From Brachynemurus nebulosus (Eukaryota; Arthropoda; Insecta; Neuroptera; Myrmeleontidae): a stretch of 64,000 nt of DNA. A program made the translations under genes and the position numbers. Positions within the stretch are counted from its first letter, which is position 1; each line of letters opens with the position of its first letter. This document shows, one piece after another, positions 23,291-36,010 of the stretch. Where the stretch lies: contig JAPWDM010000017.1 in the NCBI GenBank assembly GCA_035578155.1, positions 1,202,001 through 1,266,000 of the forward strand. Direction: 5' to 3'. Under the pieces are notes generated by a model, which ran no database searches, was not told the origin of the DNA, and saw only the letters and a list, made by a program, of their open reading frames with translations.

Positions 23291-24546
23291 GCGCTCTGCT
23301 TTGTAATGGTAATTGAGCTACCATTAATTCAACTTCTGTTGAATATGTTCTTTATTAGCAGCTACTGTATGTCTGACAGTTATCATTGTGTAGGAAAGAA
23401 CATGGCCACATATTTCTTACATTTAAAAGTAAAATACTTACAGTAAGCACAATAATTACACAGATTTTTATCCTTTATTTTTTCTTTTCTTTTGCTAATA
23501 AATTCAGTTAATTACATTTTTGGTGATGAATTGTAAACGCGCAACTAATTACATTTTTTCTATCACATGTCGACCGTTCGAATTGATAGTATTTCTAATA
23601 GAGTTAACTTTCTAAAAGTTCATACAGCAGTAAGTAAATATACCGGGCCAAATAGAATGCAATAAAATTCTTCCTTCAAGGAAGTCTTTCTATAGATCTG
23701 GGTCTACTCTTAGATATACTTGTTATTTTTGACCAGAATCTTACGTACGCATATCTTTTTAGGGCATCGAAAAAAAATTCCCGGAGTATTTATAATTTTG
23801 TGATGCATTGTCTGTCATACTTTTGGAATTTCTCCATCTTTGGACCTATAAACATGAAATTTTACATATACCTTTTACTAGTAGAGAGCTCAGTTAATCC
23901 GAATAACAAAAAATTTCTTTTTCTTTTTTAGATACCTTAGGTTCCTTTAGGTACTTTAAGTATCTCTTTTTCAGATAATACCTATTGATAAGTGAGAATG
24001 AACATTTGGGAACGATAATTTTTCTTTCAGATACTACATCATGTGGTATATCGTTAAAAGTACCCTTGTCATAACATCTACATAACATAGTGAATTTCCA
24101 GAGATTATAGACACTGGCGATTTTTATGTAACGACCTGTATCCATTTAAAATAGTTTAGCTCTCTAACAGCGAAAAAATTTTCAAAATCGGTTGATTAGT
24201 TAATTTTTTGCACTTTTGGGTCGCCAGGATTTCATATAGTAGGTACCTATAGCTTATTGCATATACCTATTTAAAATAATTTAACTTTTTAACGTTTAAA
24301 AAATTTTCGAAATCAGTTAGATAGTTTCTCTGGCAGACCTCATATAACATAACCTATATCCATCGAAAATAGTTTAGCTCTCTAACAGTGAACAAATTTT
24401 CCAAATCGATGATGACGCGTTCTTAAAAAATGAAACAGATGAAATTCCAGAATAAAAATTCGCTAAAACCGGTGAATTTTAAGTGTTATTTAAGTGCAGT
24501 TATAACTTATAAAAATTTAGAGAGACAGGTCTACCCACACTGTCAA

Positions 24547-25134
24547 CTTCCCATTGGATGCCTTTAAAGACGATTGCACATGAATAACTTTTTTTTTAAT
24601 TCAGGGGATTCCTCCCGATAGAGGCTTTGCCCCATGCACCACACCGGGGGCTTTGCCTTTTGTACCTTAGGGTGGAGGCTCCACCCTTAACAAACATATG
24701 ATAACATCATTTGTTCTCAAGGTACGCGAGACAAAAAATATTTCACAAAAAGTTTCGTTTATCCGTTTCTTAGGCCATTATATAATAATGTTACGGTAAG
24801 AAATCCATATAATCTGTTATGTTAATAAAATTAATTCCGTTTTTTTACTACAAAAAACAAACCGCTAATCCAAATTTGCTGAAAACTTTATCCGGTCTTC
24901 ATTTCTTGATTACGCATCTAATGAAATTAGTCCGGAATTGATATCATCATTTGTTCTCGAGATATGCAGGGCGAAAAAAAATTCACGAACGAACGAACGA
25001 ACTAACGAACGCACACACAGACATTACGCTAAAAACGATGGATTCGGATTCTAGTGACCTTGAAACGTGGAGATATGTCAAAATTAGCGATTCGTAAAAT
25101 CGGACCCAATACAATAACTTCCAATGGGAAGTTA
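24547..25134. mobile_element. TIR element, AACTTCCCATTGG family (588 bp)
   Basis: The ends AACTTCCCATTGG and CCAATGGGAAGTT are perfect inverted 13-mers. The right side carries CGGACCCAATACAATAACTT, GTGACCTTGAAACGTGGAGA and a (GAAC)n-like run at 24986-25010, features I recall from a repeat widespread in arthropods. The left third is relatively GC-rich, with direct GGCTTTGCC-type repeats. The superfamily was not assigned. Confidence 0.6.
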
Positions 25135-27339
25135 AAAAAGTAAGTATCTAAACAATTCCTAGTTTTTTCTTGAGCAAACTAAATTGTCAATTATAATTAT
25201 GTACTAATTTTAACTTTTGGGACTCTAGTATTTTTAATCCGTCGTAAATTCTATTTAGTAATTTTTCACTTTCTACAAACTGTTGCTTTGGCACTGCCTG
25301 TAACGTTTCACGAATTTATATATAACGTATTTGACCGAAATAAAAATTTCTACAAAGAAATGAGCTAATGAGCTAATGTTTGAATTACATATTTGTATGC
25401 ACACATAGTTGTATGCTTGTAAGTTATTATCATGCAATTAAATTTCCGCGTCAACAAAAGTGAATTGAAAAAATACATGTCATATTTCTTTTACAAAGAT
25501 AAAACAGATAATTTTAAACTCATGTGCAATCAGAATCATAAACACAATTTACCACGGCTGTGTGTTTGTATTATGATTTATTATTAAACTTTACCCTCAC
25601 AAATTTTTCCCTGTGGAAATATTATCTACACAAAAAACATTTAAATTACTACTTTAAATAGAAAAAAAATTTTTATGCAAATAGTTTTTCAGTTTAATTT
25701 TTCACTGAATGTTAATATAAATGCACCTGAGTTTATCGTCAGTCTCGTTTTAGTATGGTTGGTTTCATATCTTTGTTTTTGTTTTTGTTTAATTTCTTCC
25801 TTCTTATGGAGTCTTTGTTCAGGGCACAGATGAGACAGATTAAGCCTACATATAAAAAAGTGTAATCCGAAAGTTGCAATAAATAGCAATTTACACCACT
25901 ACTGATTTAGTCTGTTATTGTCCGTGGTGGTGTTCACGTCTTAATAAATATCATGTTTTTAAATCAACTCGTGAAATTTAAACAGAAAAAAAATATGAAG
26001 TGTGTGGTATTTAAGTGTAAAAACTCTATTGAATAAAAAAATTTCTAAAAATAAGGGGATATCTTTCTTAAAATAAATAAATTTATTTTTGATTGTTGAC
26101 TGGTTGTCACATAGGTCGGCCATCATAGTATATAGTACATGTATGCGAACTGCATACATCATTGTCAGCATATCATACTAATACATCCGTATATTCGTGT
26201 CCATACATTATGTGTTTTGACTGTATGTGTGCTGTGTCTACGTCACTCACTGGTTACAGCGGGCACAGTTTGGTAGACATACTAGTTTGAGCCCTTGGTT
26301 CAGGAAAAATTTGTCCATACCGATTTATGCGTGTGTACTATCACGTGACTCAAGTCACGTACCCCTCAAATGACTGAATGTTATTTGATTCTGTAGTCTC
26401 TGTAGGCAAGTATTTAATGTTGAAATATAAAAAATATTAACCCCATCTCGCCTACGAGTCTAGATATGCGTCATGCATAACAAAATTTAATCAAAGCACA
26501 ACTTTGACGTCACAATGACAACACAACATTAGAATAGTATTGTATTAAGTTATTCATTATTTATATGTATTGATAAGTCATAACCGTAAATAAGAGATGT
26601 CTCTATATTTACGTAAATATTTGGTACAAGGTGGAATTTTTCGTTGCTGTTCAAGTCAATAGAATTAAGAAGCCTAAAATTTTCGAAAGTAATTTATGTG
26701 TTCTGTTATTTTCATCTTACCAAGTTTACTAGTTATAACGTAAAATTTAATTGTTGGCCACTTTGAAATTTTTTCTTGGTAGCGTCCAAATTAACTATTG
26801 GCAGATCTGGGATCTACTGGTAATTAGTTTGGAACTGATTTTGACAATGCTGCAAAATTTCAAAACTTTTCGGTAATGTCAAAAACTTCTTTAAAACCAT
26901 TGTACCATTGTATGTAGAGTTTTTCAATACTAAATGTGATTAGGTCTGCCAAGTGACCAGATCATCCGATTATGACGTAATTTGTTCAGGTCTGTCTTTT
27001 CAAAGTAGAAAGTAGACACTAGTATAGCTAATTGAATTATGTATAATATGTCTAAGATAACATTTCCAGTATGAGCATCTCGAAGATGGTAAAAGACAAA
27101 GACGGTTAATTTAGGTAAATTATTCGTAAACACTACAGTAATAAATTCCCGTTTTGACAATCAAAAATCCTTGAAGTAAAACTTTTTTGGTACACATTTA
27201 CTAGCAAAACTTGATTAGTACAATGAGTCTAACTGTCCTCTGAATTTTGAGACTTATTTTCCTGACACCCTGTTAAATTCATATACATATAATAGACAAA
27301 ATATAAACAAATATCATTTTTTTAAATTTTTGTAAAAAA

Positions 27340-27510
27340 AATTTACGAAACTTTTGAATTATAGAAAATTTTGGCAGAAAACGCATTTATTCTGATGCTC
27401 AAAAAACTGTTCTCTGTATTGAACGTGCCTAATTAAAGAACTCCTCCAACGATTTGGGGCTTATTAATATTTTCTTAAGATACTTTCTTGTGGAAAATTC
27501 AATATGTATT
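27340..27510. repeat. Dispersed repeat family X, copy 3
   Basis: A weaker match to 13110-13290, sharing a TTTTGAATTATAGAAAATTT-like block, GATGCTCAAAAAACTG and CTAATTAAAGAACTC in order. Confidence 0.45.
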
Positions 27511-28214
27511 TAAATTTTTTTGGCTTCTAATTTGGATAATTTGAATCAGAAACCTCATTTTCCTTATAATATGCCAAATATTAAATATGGTCTGTGGTCA
27601 TTAATTGTGTCTATTTGTCTATTTCTCCGCTTCCTAATAATATAGCAATTAAAATTTTAATTTTATAAATTAGCTGAGATAATTAAAAAAATGTGCCGCT
27701 TACGAAATTCACTACTTTCGATTACTTAAATTCGCTCGGTATAAATTTTTATGAAAATACCATATGGTGTTCACGATGTCCGATTACTATCGGGAACTGG
27801 AAAGTTTGCAAACTTGTATTATGTGATACTTATTTCCAGTACTTCGAAAACTACTGCTAAATTTGAACTTTCACTCTCGGCACTACTAAATCAAAATCGA
27901 ACATGCTCTCAAAAATCGATGCTATAGTATTAACGTCAATTTCTGATTAACTCGCTTTTCAGTCCTATTAATCTATTAAACCAACAAAAAATTTCCACCC
28001 TGCAGAAGTATAAGTATACGATTATTTCATTTGATTGAATACATAAGTTTGGCGTTACACTTGGTCGATAAACCAATCTAGCTGATATTAAAATATACAA
28101 GGTTTGTACCAGCTTTTAGATGGTGTTCCATAATTTATAGACAAATGCTTGGCAGACATATAACACTAAGAAGAACTTGCAAGTAATGATAAGAATTAAG
28201 ATTTGCAAGACTAA

Positions 28215-29355
28215 CAAGCAGAGGTTCCGGGCTGAAAAATTAACTTTTGGATGAAACTTGTAATATTAATAGTATACCGTTAGGGTGTGAACATGGTAAA
28301 ATAATAAAAGGCACTAACCAGCCGTTTTCGAAAAAACTGCCCTTAGTTTTGAAATTTTTTTTAATGTCTTTAATACGAATTTAATATGATGTTGAACAAC
28401 AACCTCAGTGGCTGAGTGGTTAAGGTTGCTTCGTGTCCTGAGGTTACGGGTTTCCGAGGCAGGGTCGATCCAGTAATTTCTTTTTAATGGTTTTTTTTTA
28501 TTTATTTATTTATTTATTTAATTTTAGATAATTATAGAAATTAATAAAATATAAATACTAATTGTCACAATGTAAATAATTTATATTTGAGAATTAATGT
28601 TTAATTTTGCAATATATACATTACACCGAAAATTTTATTTATAAGAATATGAAATATAACTATGAAATTATATTATTACTGTAGGTATTAAAAAATCATT
28701 AACATTAACTTTTATAGCTGTTATATTTCAAGTACCTATAGGGATTAATTCTAGTGAATTCCAGGTAGATTCCAATATGAAACTTTTAACTTCAAAGATG
28801 CATCATTAAAATCTTTGACTATCTACCTGGAATTCACTAGAATTAACCTACCCTTATACTTGGAGTAATAGCTATAAAAATTAGTGTTAATGATTTTTTA
28901 AAGCTAACAGTAATAATGTAATTTCATAGCTATATTTTATATTGTTACAAATAAAATTTTCGGTGTAATGTATATATTGCAAAATTAGACACTAATTCTC
29001 AAAAATAAACTACTTACACTGTGACAATTAGTATTTATATATTATTAATTTCTATAATTATTTAAATTAAATAAAAAATAAAATTAAAAAAAATTCCTGG
29101 AAGGACCCGGCTTCGAACCTGTAACCTCAGGACACGAAGCAACCTTAATCACTCAGTCACTGACGCTGTTGCTGAACATCATATTAAATTCGTATAAAAG
29201 ACATTGAAAAAAATTTTAAAACTTTAAGGGCATTTTTTTCGAAAACGGCTGGCTAGTGCGGTTTACTATTTTACTATGTTCACACCCTAAAGTTATACTA
29301 TTGATATTCCAAGTTTTATCCAAAAGTGAATTTCCCAACCCGGAAACTCTCCTTG
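28215..29355. mobile_element. MULE-like foldback element, 1141 bp, with 9-bp TSD
   Basis: Two arms of roughly 560 bp are near-identical inverted copies meeting around 28800. The termini begin CAAGCAGAGGTTCCGGG and CAAGGAGAGTTTCCGGG. The 9-mer CAAGACTAA repeats exactly outside both ends (28206-28214, 29356-29364). Long TIRs with a 9-bp duplication fit Mutator-like elements. Each arm contains a tRNA-like segment. There is no transposase. A half copy is at 58555-59080. Confidence 0.8.
28403..28472 (+). repeat. tRNA-like segment in the MULE-like left arm
   Basis: AACCTCAGTGGCTGAGTGGT with the following TAAGGTTGCTTCGTGTCCTG contains a good A-box (TGGCTGAGTGG). A weaker B-box-like GGGTCGATCC lies further on. 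Mirror copies are at about 29095-29172 and 58815-58893 (minus strand). It does not fold into a convincing full tRNA, so I read it as a tRNA-derived (SINE-like) sequence carried by the element. Confidence 0.55.
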
Positions 29356-30369
29356 CAAGACTAAAATTAATTTTAAATAATTATTTACAGTGGCATGTTA
29401 GTCCGAGTGCGATAGGACAAAATCATACCTAAAAAAATATTTCAAATTAAAAAAAGCTAAATCGGTAGTAACTAATGTCAACAATAGGAAATGCCCGACA
29501 GACCTTTGAATTTTCGTTAAATTCTATTTTTAAAAAATTTTTGAAATGGCCGAAAATCCTCAAACTTACCACACATAACACCTCGTTGAAATTCACATAT
29601 GTTATAGCAAATTAGATATATTTTATTGGGGAATCGGGCTGTTTGGCATATTTTGTTAATTAATATCTGAGAGACCTATTTTAATTAGTAAAAATTTTAG
29701 GCAAACTTACCTGACATAACACCCTCGATTTTTTTGTTTTAGTTAAAAGTTTTTGATATTATGTACGTATTAAAATTGGTCTGTCTAATAAAAAACGTTA
29801 TTAACCATGTCAGACTTCATCTCAAATATTCAGCCTTCACGCATGAAATTAATAACTGTTTAAAGCAATGTTATCTTTAAATGTATGTTTTCTTTTATCC
29901 TTAAAATTAAGTTTGGGACCTCTTATATCAATTGTAATTGACCCGGCTTTAAAAAGATATAGCTAAGTTTGTTAAATTAAATTTTAAAGCGTTGACTTTT
30001 TTTGTAAACAAATTACACTTCCTTTGAGACCGCGACAAAACACCTCCAATTTTCTATTTTTAAAATGAAGTTTAAATCTCCTCTAATATTGGTCTGTCTC
30101 ACAAAAATCGTTTTCTACTATGTCAGACTTAATGTTTTAAAGCTACAAAGCAGCAGTTTTCATGAAAAAAATCGTTTTTAACCATTCTCAAACAAAAAAT
30201 TACTAAAGAAAGGAATTTTTCCAATTTTAATGTAAAGTTTAAGATCATCTGTATTCAGCGAAGCAAGTTTTTTTTGGAAAATAAGGTGTTTTACCCAGTC
30301 AGACGAACATGTATACATATAATTTAATTGTCCGCTCAGAGAAATCATGAACATAATATATATGTTATA

Positions 30370-31341
30370 GTCAAAGGTCGATATGCAGCCTCGTCGCGGA
30401 ATGACTCGTTTATCCTAGGTTTCACCAACGCTTTTCGGCAAACCCCGAAATAGGTTCCTGTTTCGGCCTTTGATGTATTTTTAGTCAAACCTAGAAGTAC
30501 CTAACTTTTTAGTAAAACATCGAAAGTAAAATAATCTGTTTCGGAGTTTTCCTAGTCTATCCTAAACGCAACTAAGGCAACTCGGTCAAACGTCGATTTG
30601 TACTGCACTTGTTGCATGTTTAAACAGGTTTTTGCATGCGAGCCTAACTCTTTGCGGTATTCTAATAAATTTATTTATCATTCGGTATTTGTGCATTGAA
30701 CGTACGGGAGTGTAAGCTTATAAAGATGAGTGAATCAAACTAAAAAAAAACGCAAAAAAAGTATGCAAATGTCACAAAAGAGTGCGTTAACTTGTATTTA
30801 GATTTATGTCAAACATGTCAAAAGCAAAAAAGTCACTCGAAAAAAGGGCTAGTAGTTAAACTGTTATTATTCAAAGAGATTCACGCACCGGGACAAGTGG
30901 ACCTCATAGACATCCAAACATGTTCTAATCGTAAATGTAAAAGATCGAACTTATTGTGCAACCCAAACTGTCATAACGCATCACCTTGTCAAAATAAAGA
31001 GTAGATAATTTTTTTCATTTTTTCATTAATTATATACCTATTGCCATGATACAAAATAACAATAACCAATTTTATTTCTTGTTGTGATCATTTGTCAATT
31101 CATTCCTAAAATATAGGAACAATAAACATTAAAATTACAAATATTCTTTTATTATAGCTAATAATTAAATAATTTAGGTTTGACTGGTCAAACCTCGATT
31201 TCATCAAATTGAGTTTCGGCGTTTGACTGTCCAAAATATTCTCTCCTAGGATTAACCAAAAATTCGTTAGTCAAAGGTAGAAAAGCCCTATTCGTTTGGA
31301 CTTAGACTAAGACGTTATCTCAAACCTAAGGTTTGACTAGG

Positions 31342-31342
<1 letters not shown>
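30370..31342. mobile_element. Internally deleted Ginger/KRBA2-like element
   Basis: The borders are rich in GTCAAACC / GGTTTGAC motifs: TAGTCAAAGG at the left end, GGTTTGACTAGGCTAA at the right. Further inverted and direct copies lie within about 200 bp of each end. The only coding piece is the fused frame at 30726-31004. The element is bounded on the right by an (AT)n tract. No clear target duplication could be seen. Confidence 0.5.
30726..31004 (+). pseudogene. KRBA2-like integrase-family ORF lacking its catalytic core
   Basis: An ATG at 30726 is followed after five codons by TAA. The same frame is then open to TAG (31002-31004). It reads VNLYLDLCQTCQKQKSHSKK, with a CxxC of the H2C2 integrase zinc finger, then ...VDLIDIQT. 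From there it jumps straight to a Cys-rich tail (CKRSNLLCNPNCHNASPCQN). In KRBA2-like proteins these parts flank an rve integrase core of some 150-200 residues, which is missing here without loss of frame. This frame and the minus-strand fragment at 3045-3330 correspond to successive parts of the same family. Confidence 0.6.

Positions 31343-31344
<2 letters not shown>

Positions 31345-31401
<57 letters not shown>
31345..31401. repeat. (AT)n microsatellite
   Basis: About 28 AT units at the right border of the Ginger/KRBA2-like element. Confidence 0.95.
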
Positions 31402-31402
<1 letters not shown>

Positions 31403-31520
31403 TTGTTAGGAGTATTAAATTGATAATGTCTAAAAGTTTCATTTAAAAAAAAATTAAAATGTTATGTGAGATAATTTTGCCTAAAATTTTCACTAATTAA
31501 AATAGCTCTCTCAGACATTA

Positions 31521-31690
31521 ACAAAACATGCCAGATTCCCTAGTTAGTCCTTGCAATCTGTCACGATATCCGGCATCAAAGATTACTTTTATAGCTCGAC
31601 GTTGTAGACGAAAAATACGAAGACATGATGCGACATGGCCCCATATGAGAATTGCATACGATATGTGAGACTGAATTAAGGCATGAAATA
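31521..31690 (-). pseudogene. Non-LTR retrotransposon reverse transcriptase, C-terminal scrap
   Basis: Read on the minus strand, the frame gives HALIQSHISYAILIWGHVAS followed by LRIFRLQRRAIKVIFDAGYR and DRLQG..., then a stop. The 'SHxSYxILxWG...LQRKAIRxI' pattern is typical of the segment after the RT palm in jockey/I/CR1-like LINEs. Only about 55 codons remain. Confidence 0.7.
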
Positions 31691-32386
31691 AAATTAGTTG
31701 AAATTAGTTAAAATTTAATTGTTTCAAAATGAATATGAAGCAATTAAAAAAACCACACAATTTTGAAACAAAGTTAACTGGGAGTGTGAGAAATACCATT
31801 CCACTCCAAAAATTTACTCTCTTTACCACTCGATCGATCTCTAACTTTGAGTTTCGTTATTTAATTTGTTCCCATATATATTTTATCTGATAATATAACC
31901 GATACTTGTATGGATATTTTCATGAGACTCCCAAGGTACACATAAAAATAAACAGAACCTATAAATTTATTAAAATAATCTCAAATGAAAAACCACCGAG
32001 CTTCCTAAATACCAAATATTTACAGATATATAATACGCTTCCTACTGCACTCTTAAAACTTTGTTGTAAAAAAATGTCGCTAATGCCTCACAATTGAATG
32101 TGCAAGAGAAATAATTTAAATAAACTTCAATAAACTTTATTTGTAGGTACATATGCACACATACATAAGTACTTACATATGTGTAAATCCAGCAGTAGAG
32201 CATAGGCATAGCCTTGCCATTGATATTAGCGTATCAGATACAGCGTAAACAATCATTTGAATTGTAGGTATTGGCGATACAGAGATTACACGAAGAATAT
32301 TACTCCTATAGTAGCACATATGGAAACTATACACAAAGTGCTAGTTTTAAAATATAATCTGATGTGAACATCGTAAATTTTACAAG

Positions 32387-32560
32387 TACCTACACGGAGA
32401 GAAAATTCCTATAAAAATTACTGTGCTCATACTACAATCGACGTGTAACAGGCGAACATATCCAATTTTACCGTACAAAAATTGGATATGTTCGCCTGTT
32501 ACACGTCGACTGTAGTATGAGCACAGTAATTTTTATAGAAATTTTCTCTCCGTGTAGGTA
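32387..32560. repeat. Near-perfect 174-bp hairpin (82-bp arms)
   Basis: From TACCTACACGGAGAGAAAAT to its inverse ATTTTCTCTCCGTGTAGGTA the arms differ at about two positions, with a loop of about 9 bases. The same termini (ACACGGAGAGAAAATTCC) bound the element at 62227-63018, so this is probably a compact foldback MITE of that family. Confidence 0.9.
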
Positions 32561-34844
32561 TCTTCCCTAATGCCTGATTAGTAGAACTCTAAAAAATTGA
32601 TTATGACATTCTGTGCTGTTATATTACTCAACAATATTAACAAATGGAGAAAAAAATTGGCCTAACTAAAGATAAGCTTATGAGATGTACATATGTATGT
32701 CCGTCAGCAACCAGGAATCGACTGACAAAAGATAGAAGTTCAGTTTTCCCATGATTTATGAATGTTTTCATCCTTTGATATAAAATTTACAATGTTCACC
32801 TCAAATTGTGTGTTCAGTGATCAGACTTTATGTCTTAAATCACAACTTTGTGCAAAAAGAGACAAACTAAAGAGACTTACGCTACTCAAATTTTAAATAT
32901 CAAAGGATACTCACCTTATTTCAAATTTTGCCTACAATCTTACCTGTTAACAATCGTTTTGCCTGTTAGGTACCACCGTCGATTACGAGGTTTCCTAGAC
33001 GGAAGAAGATACAAAAAACACTTAAGAAAGGATATCTTCAACTTTATCACTTTCAGTTACATTTTCAAATAAGAAAGACCTTTTGGACATAATGAAGCTT
33101 TGTGTTAGAATATAATTTTAGGCTTCATGGAAATCTTTACATTATTGACACGTTGATGATCAATTTTTGGATCGATTTAATTCAAAATTTAAAAAAAAAA
33201 AAAAAAACGATTCAAAAAAAAAAAAAAATTGGCTAAAAGAATTCAATTCTGTGAGATCGATCTAAAAATCAAAACTTTGAACAGTTTAATAAAATTAGCT
33301 GATAATTTTTGTTAAGGGACTTAATTGATAGTACATGGGGAATATCGTGTAAAAACGCCTTACATTATATTTATATAGGCGATGAGTTAACTTTTCAATT
33401 ATAATTATAGCAAATAACGCAATTGAATATGTAGGACGAATACCACGGAATGAACCAAGTTTATTCAAAAATTTCAAACAAACTGACAAAAAATATTTTC
33501 TATATAAGTGGCTTTTGTGGGAAAGGGGTCTTTTGCCAGATAAGTGGTCTTTCTTAATTCTACCTTTTGTATTAATAGTCTTCTACTGGACAAGATAGTA
33601 CGTATAGTTATATAGAACCATATGGTTGTTGTTTGTTGATAACAACGAGTAAAAAGTGACAATTAACAATGACCGCTTTTTTATCAACTTTTATTGTGTT
33701 TCTGCAGAGGGTAGCATAGACAAAATTACTAGATTTAAAAAAAAATTGATTCAATCTGCTTGGTATACTTTCTATGATTCCGAATTACATGTATAATTTA
33801 ATTAAAAGCAGACAAAAGATTAGTTTTGCAATAAAATTTTAAAGAAATGAGTTTTTCTGTGAAAAAAGAAAGTATACAAGTCACAAAAATTTGGTTGACA
33901 TTACTTTTCCCCTAACTGCACTGTGTTACACAGTGTCGTTTATGTTTTGCTAATGGGACACGATCAATAACGTTTTTGGTGTTTCATTTTAACACATTTT
34001 TCTTTGTAGAATTACAATTAAAATGAAATTATTTTTTGAAAAAATCGGTTATCGATATCTTACTTTTAATAATTGATTCATGAATCGATTCAAATGAAAA
34101 TAATCGAAAAAAGAATTGATTTTTTAAGCTTCGATTAATCCATTTAAAATCGACATCTCTAGTTAATAGACACATCACATATAACTCACTAGTATGCTTT
34201 ATAATATTGTGTAAATGGAATTTAAATCCCATATAGAATATGGGACAAGATTCTTTCCTCCCAAAATTATTTAAAGACGTTCAGCTGTTATCGAGAGTGT
34301 CCCTATTTTATTATCCATTTACATCATCTACATATAATGTATATAAAGAATAGTATCCGTGGATTTGTTTTCCAAATCTACTATTGCACACGTGAACTTC
34401 AAAACCAAAAGGAAGTTAATGTCATATGAGATTTGGAAAAACCAATCTCATATTCTATTTTCACCATATTTAAAGCAGAACTCTGGTATTTTCTCATGAA
34501 GTTTTGCAAACCTGATGTTCAAAATAAAAGGAAAATTATTCTCTACATCGATTTCGAAAGAAACTAGCCTTTTTCTAACTTTGAACCTGTGGAATTTAAC
34601 ATCAGTTTTTCACGAATATTTCGAAATCCGACGAAATTGATAGTGAGTTTCTGAAATCTCATTAACGCTTTAGCTAGTATGTATAACTATAATGTACCCA
34701 GTTAACGAAGTGCTAAATGACATAACTATCTACGTATCTATAATTCTGACAAATTTTTACTGGCTTTCTTTTCTTAACCCACAAAATTGTATAAATAAAT
34801 ACACTTTCGGGATTTCTTGAAATTAATTAATTTGCAAATATATA

Positions 34845-35065
34845 ACCTTTGGATGAGTTCTTCAGCTAGACACGTCCGATATCTAGAAACTCAAAAAAAA
34901 GAATGTTTTGCAAAAATTTTTTTTACACCATGACAAAGACTGGAAAAAATTCCACAAGATACGTTTTTCTACCATTCGAGAAAAAAAGAGATGTTTTCGA
35001 AAAAAAGTGATTTTTGTAACCGGAAATTCGCTATGATATGCAGGATGCTGTGACAGGATTTTCAA
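34845..35065. repeat. Dispersed repeat family X, copy 4 (inverted)
   Basis: Its reverse complement matches 8800-9050. Shared blocks are GAGTTCTTCAGCTAGACACG, AATTCGCTATGATATGCAGG and TGTGACAGG. Confidence 0.55.
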
Positions 35066-35500
35066 TTTATGTTCAAACAGATATGTATATACAAACACAA
35101 ATACATTTCCTTGTAATAATTTGTTTCTATTGAAAAAATGAAAATAAAAAGCCACAGAAAAAACAGAGAATAGGACAAAAAACAATAATTTATCTTTTCT
35201 TTGTGAAATGGTTTTGAACAGGATAAATTTATTTAAATCTATGTAGAAAAACAATAAATATTATTATTTAAAATTCTCAACGAATTTTTAAATCGAAGTT
35301 GCTTGTATAGGTCGATTTGTTAAAATATTTCAAGATACAATGCATAAATAGCAATATAAAATGTAATAGAAAATATAGCAAAAAAATTCTGTTTAGATTT
35401 ACTTAAAAATACTGCATGTAGTATTTAAAAAAAAAAAAAAACCTCTAGATAATTACCTAGAATATTAATTATTGTCTTTTTAATTTTTTTTTTTTTTTAG

Positions 35501-35654
35501 ATGGGTGTAGGAGATCCAGATTCAGAAGATGACACACCAGACGCCTTAGATATGTCCTGGCCGGATACTGGCCGTAAAAGGTTTACTTATATATTGGTCG
35601 CACCCATAGTCTTCCCGTTGTGGCTTACGCTGCCTGATACACGTACTCCTAGAG
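35501..35654 (+). CDS. Nckx30C: Nckx30C-like exchanger, exon with first TM of the C-terminal half
   Basis: The exon follows a long T tract and AG and starts in phase 0. It encodes an acidic stretch (GDPDSEDDTPDALDMSWPDT), a basic GRKRF, a hydrophobic segment (YILVAPIVFPLWLTL) and PDTRTPR. The order 'L-x-x-WPDTxRKR ... PxxxPxWLTLPDTRTPRG' is the hallmark of insect NCKX proteins, where the loop ends and the second ion-exchange half begins. The donor is AGAG|GTAGGT, leaving one base of a split Gly codon. No downstream exon was found in the remaining 28.3 kb. Confidence 0.9.
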
Positions 35655-35897
35655 GTAGGTTAATTATTATTTCAAACCTAAATGTTGATTTGTCAAAAGC
35701 CATTACGGATAATAATTTAACTCAAATCTATTTAGTTCTATAAGCATATTGTAATTCTTTCACTTTTACCATGAATAAATAAACTTGAACCAATTTTATT
35801 AATATGTACAAAACATTTCATCGTTCATTTCACTGAAGATAAACACAATTGATTTAATTGAATTCAAAATTATAGTAACGAAATCTGTATATTTAAT

Positions 35898-36010
35898 AGG
35901 CAAGCAGATTTTGTGTCACGCTGAGATATCAGAAACTGCTGAACCGAATTTTTATGATTGAGTTTTCCAAGTGTAGGTTTAAGGAAATTCGTTCACATTT
36001 CGATTGTTAA
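35898..36010. repeat. Dispersed repeat flanking the large foldback (left copy)
   Basis: GCAAGCAGATTTTGTGTCAC, a CAGAAACT block and ATTTCGATTG recur in the same order and orientation at about 40808-40915, on the other side of the foldback element. Confidence 0.55.

Larger units (their letters stand above)
21043..35500 (+). other. Intron between the two exchanger exons (about 14.5 kb)
   Basis: It runs from donor GTAAGT (21043) to the long T-tract plus AG at 35486-35500. It is filled with piggyBac-like, MULE-like, Ginger/KRBA2-like and LINE fragments listed separately. Nothing specific could be supported at 21043-22087, 23300-24546, 25135-27339, 29365-30369 (a vague degenerate repetitive stretch), 31691-32386 or 32561-34844. 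Confidence 0.75.

Noticed and set aside
28403..28472. A functional tRNA gene
   Set aside because: Weak B box, no convincing cloverleaf, and mirrored in both arms of a transposon.
29380..30330. Degenerate repetitive stretch with recurring GACAGACC / TAACACC words
   Set aside because: No reliable period or unit could be defined by eye.
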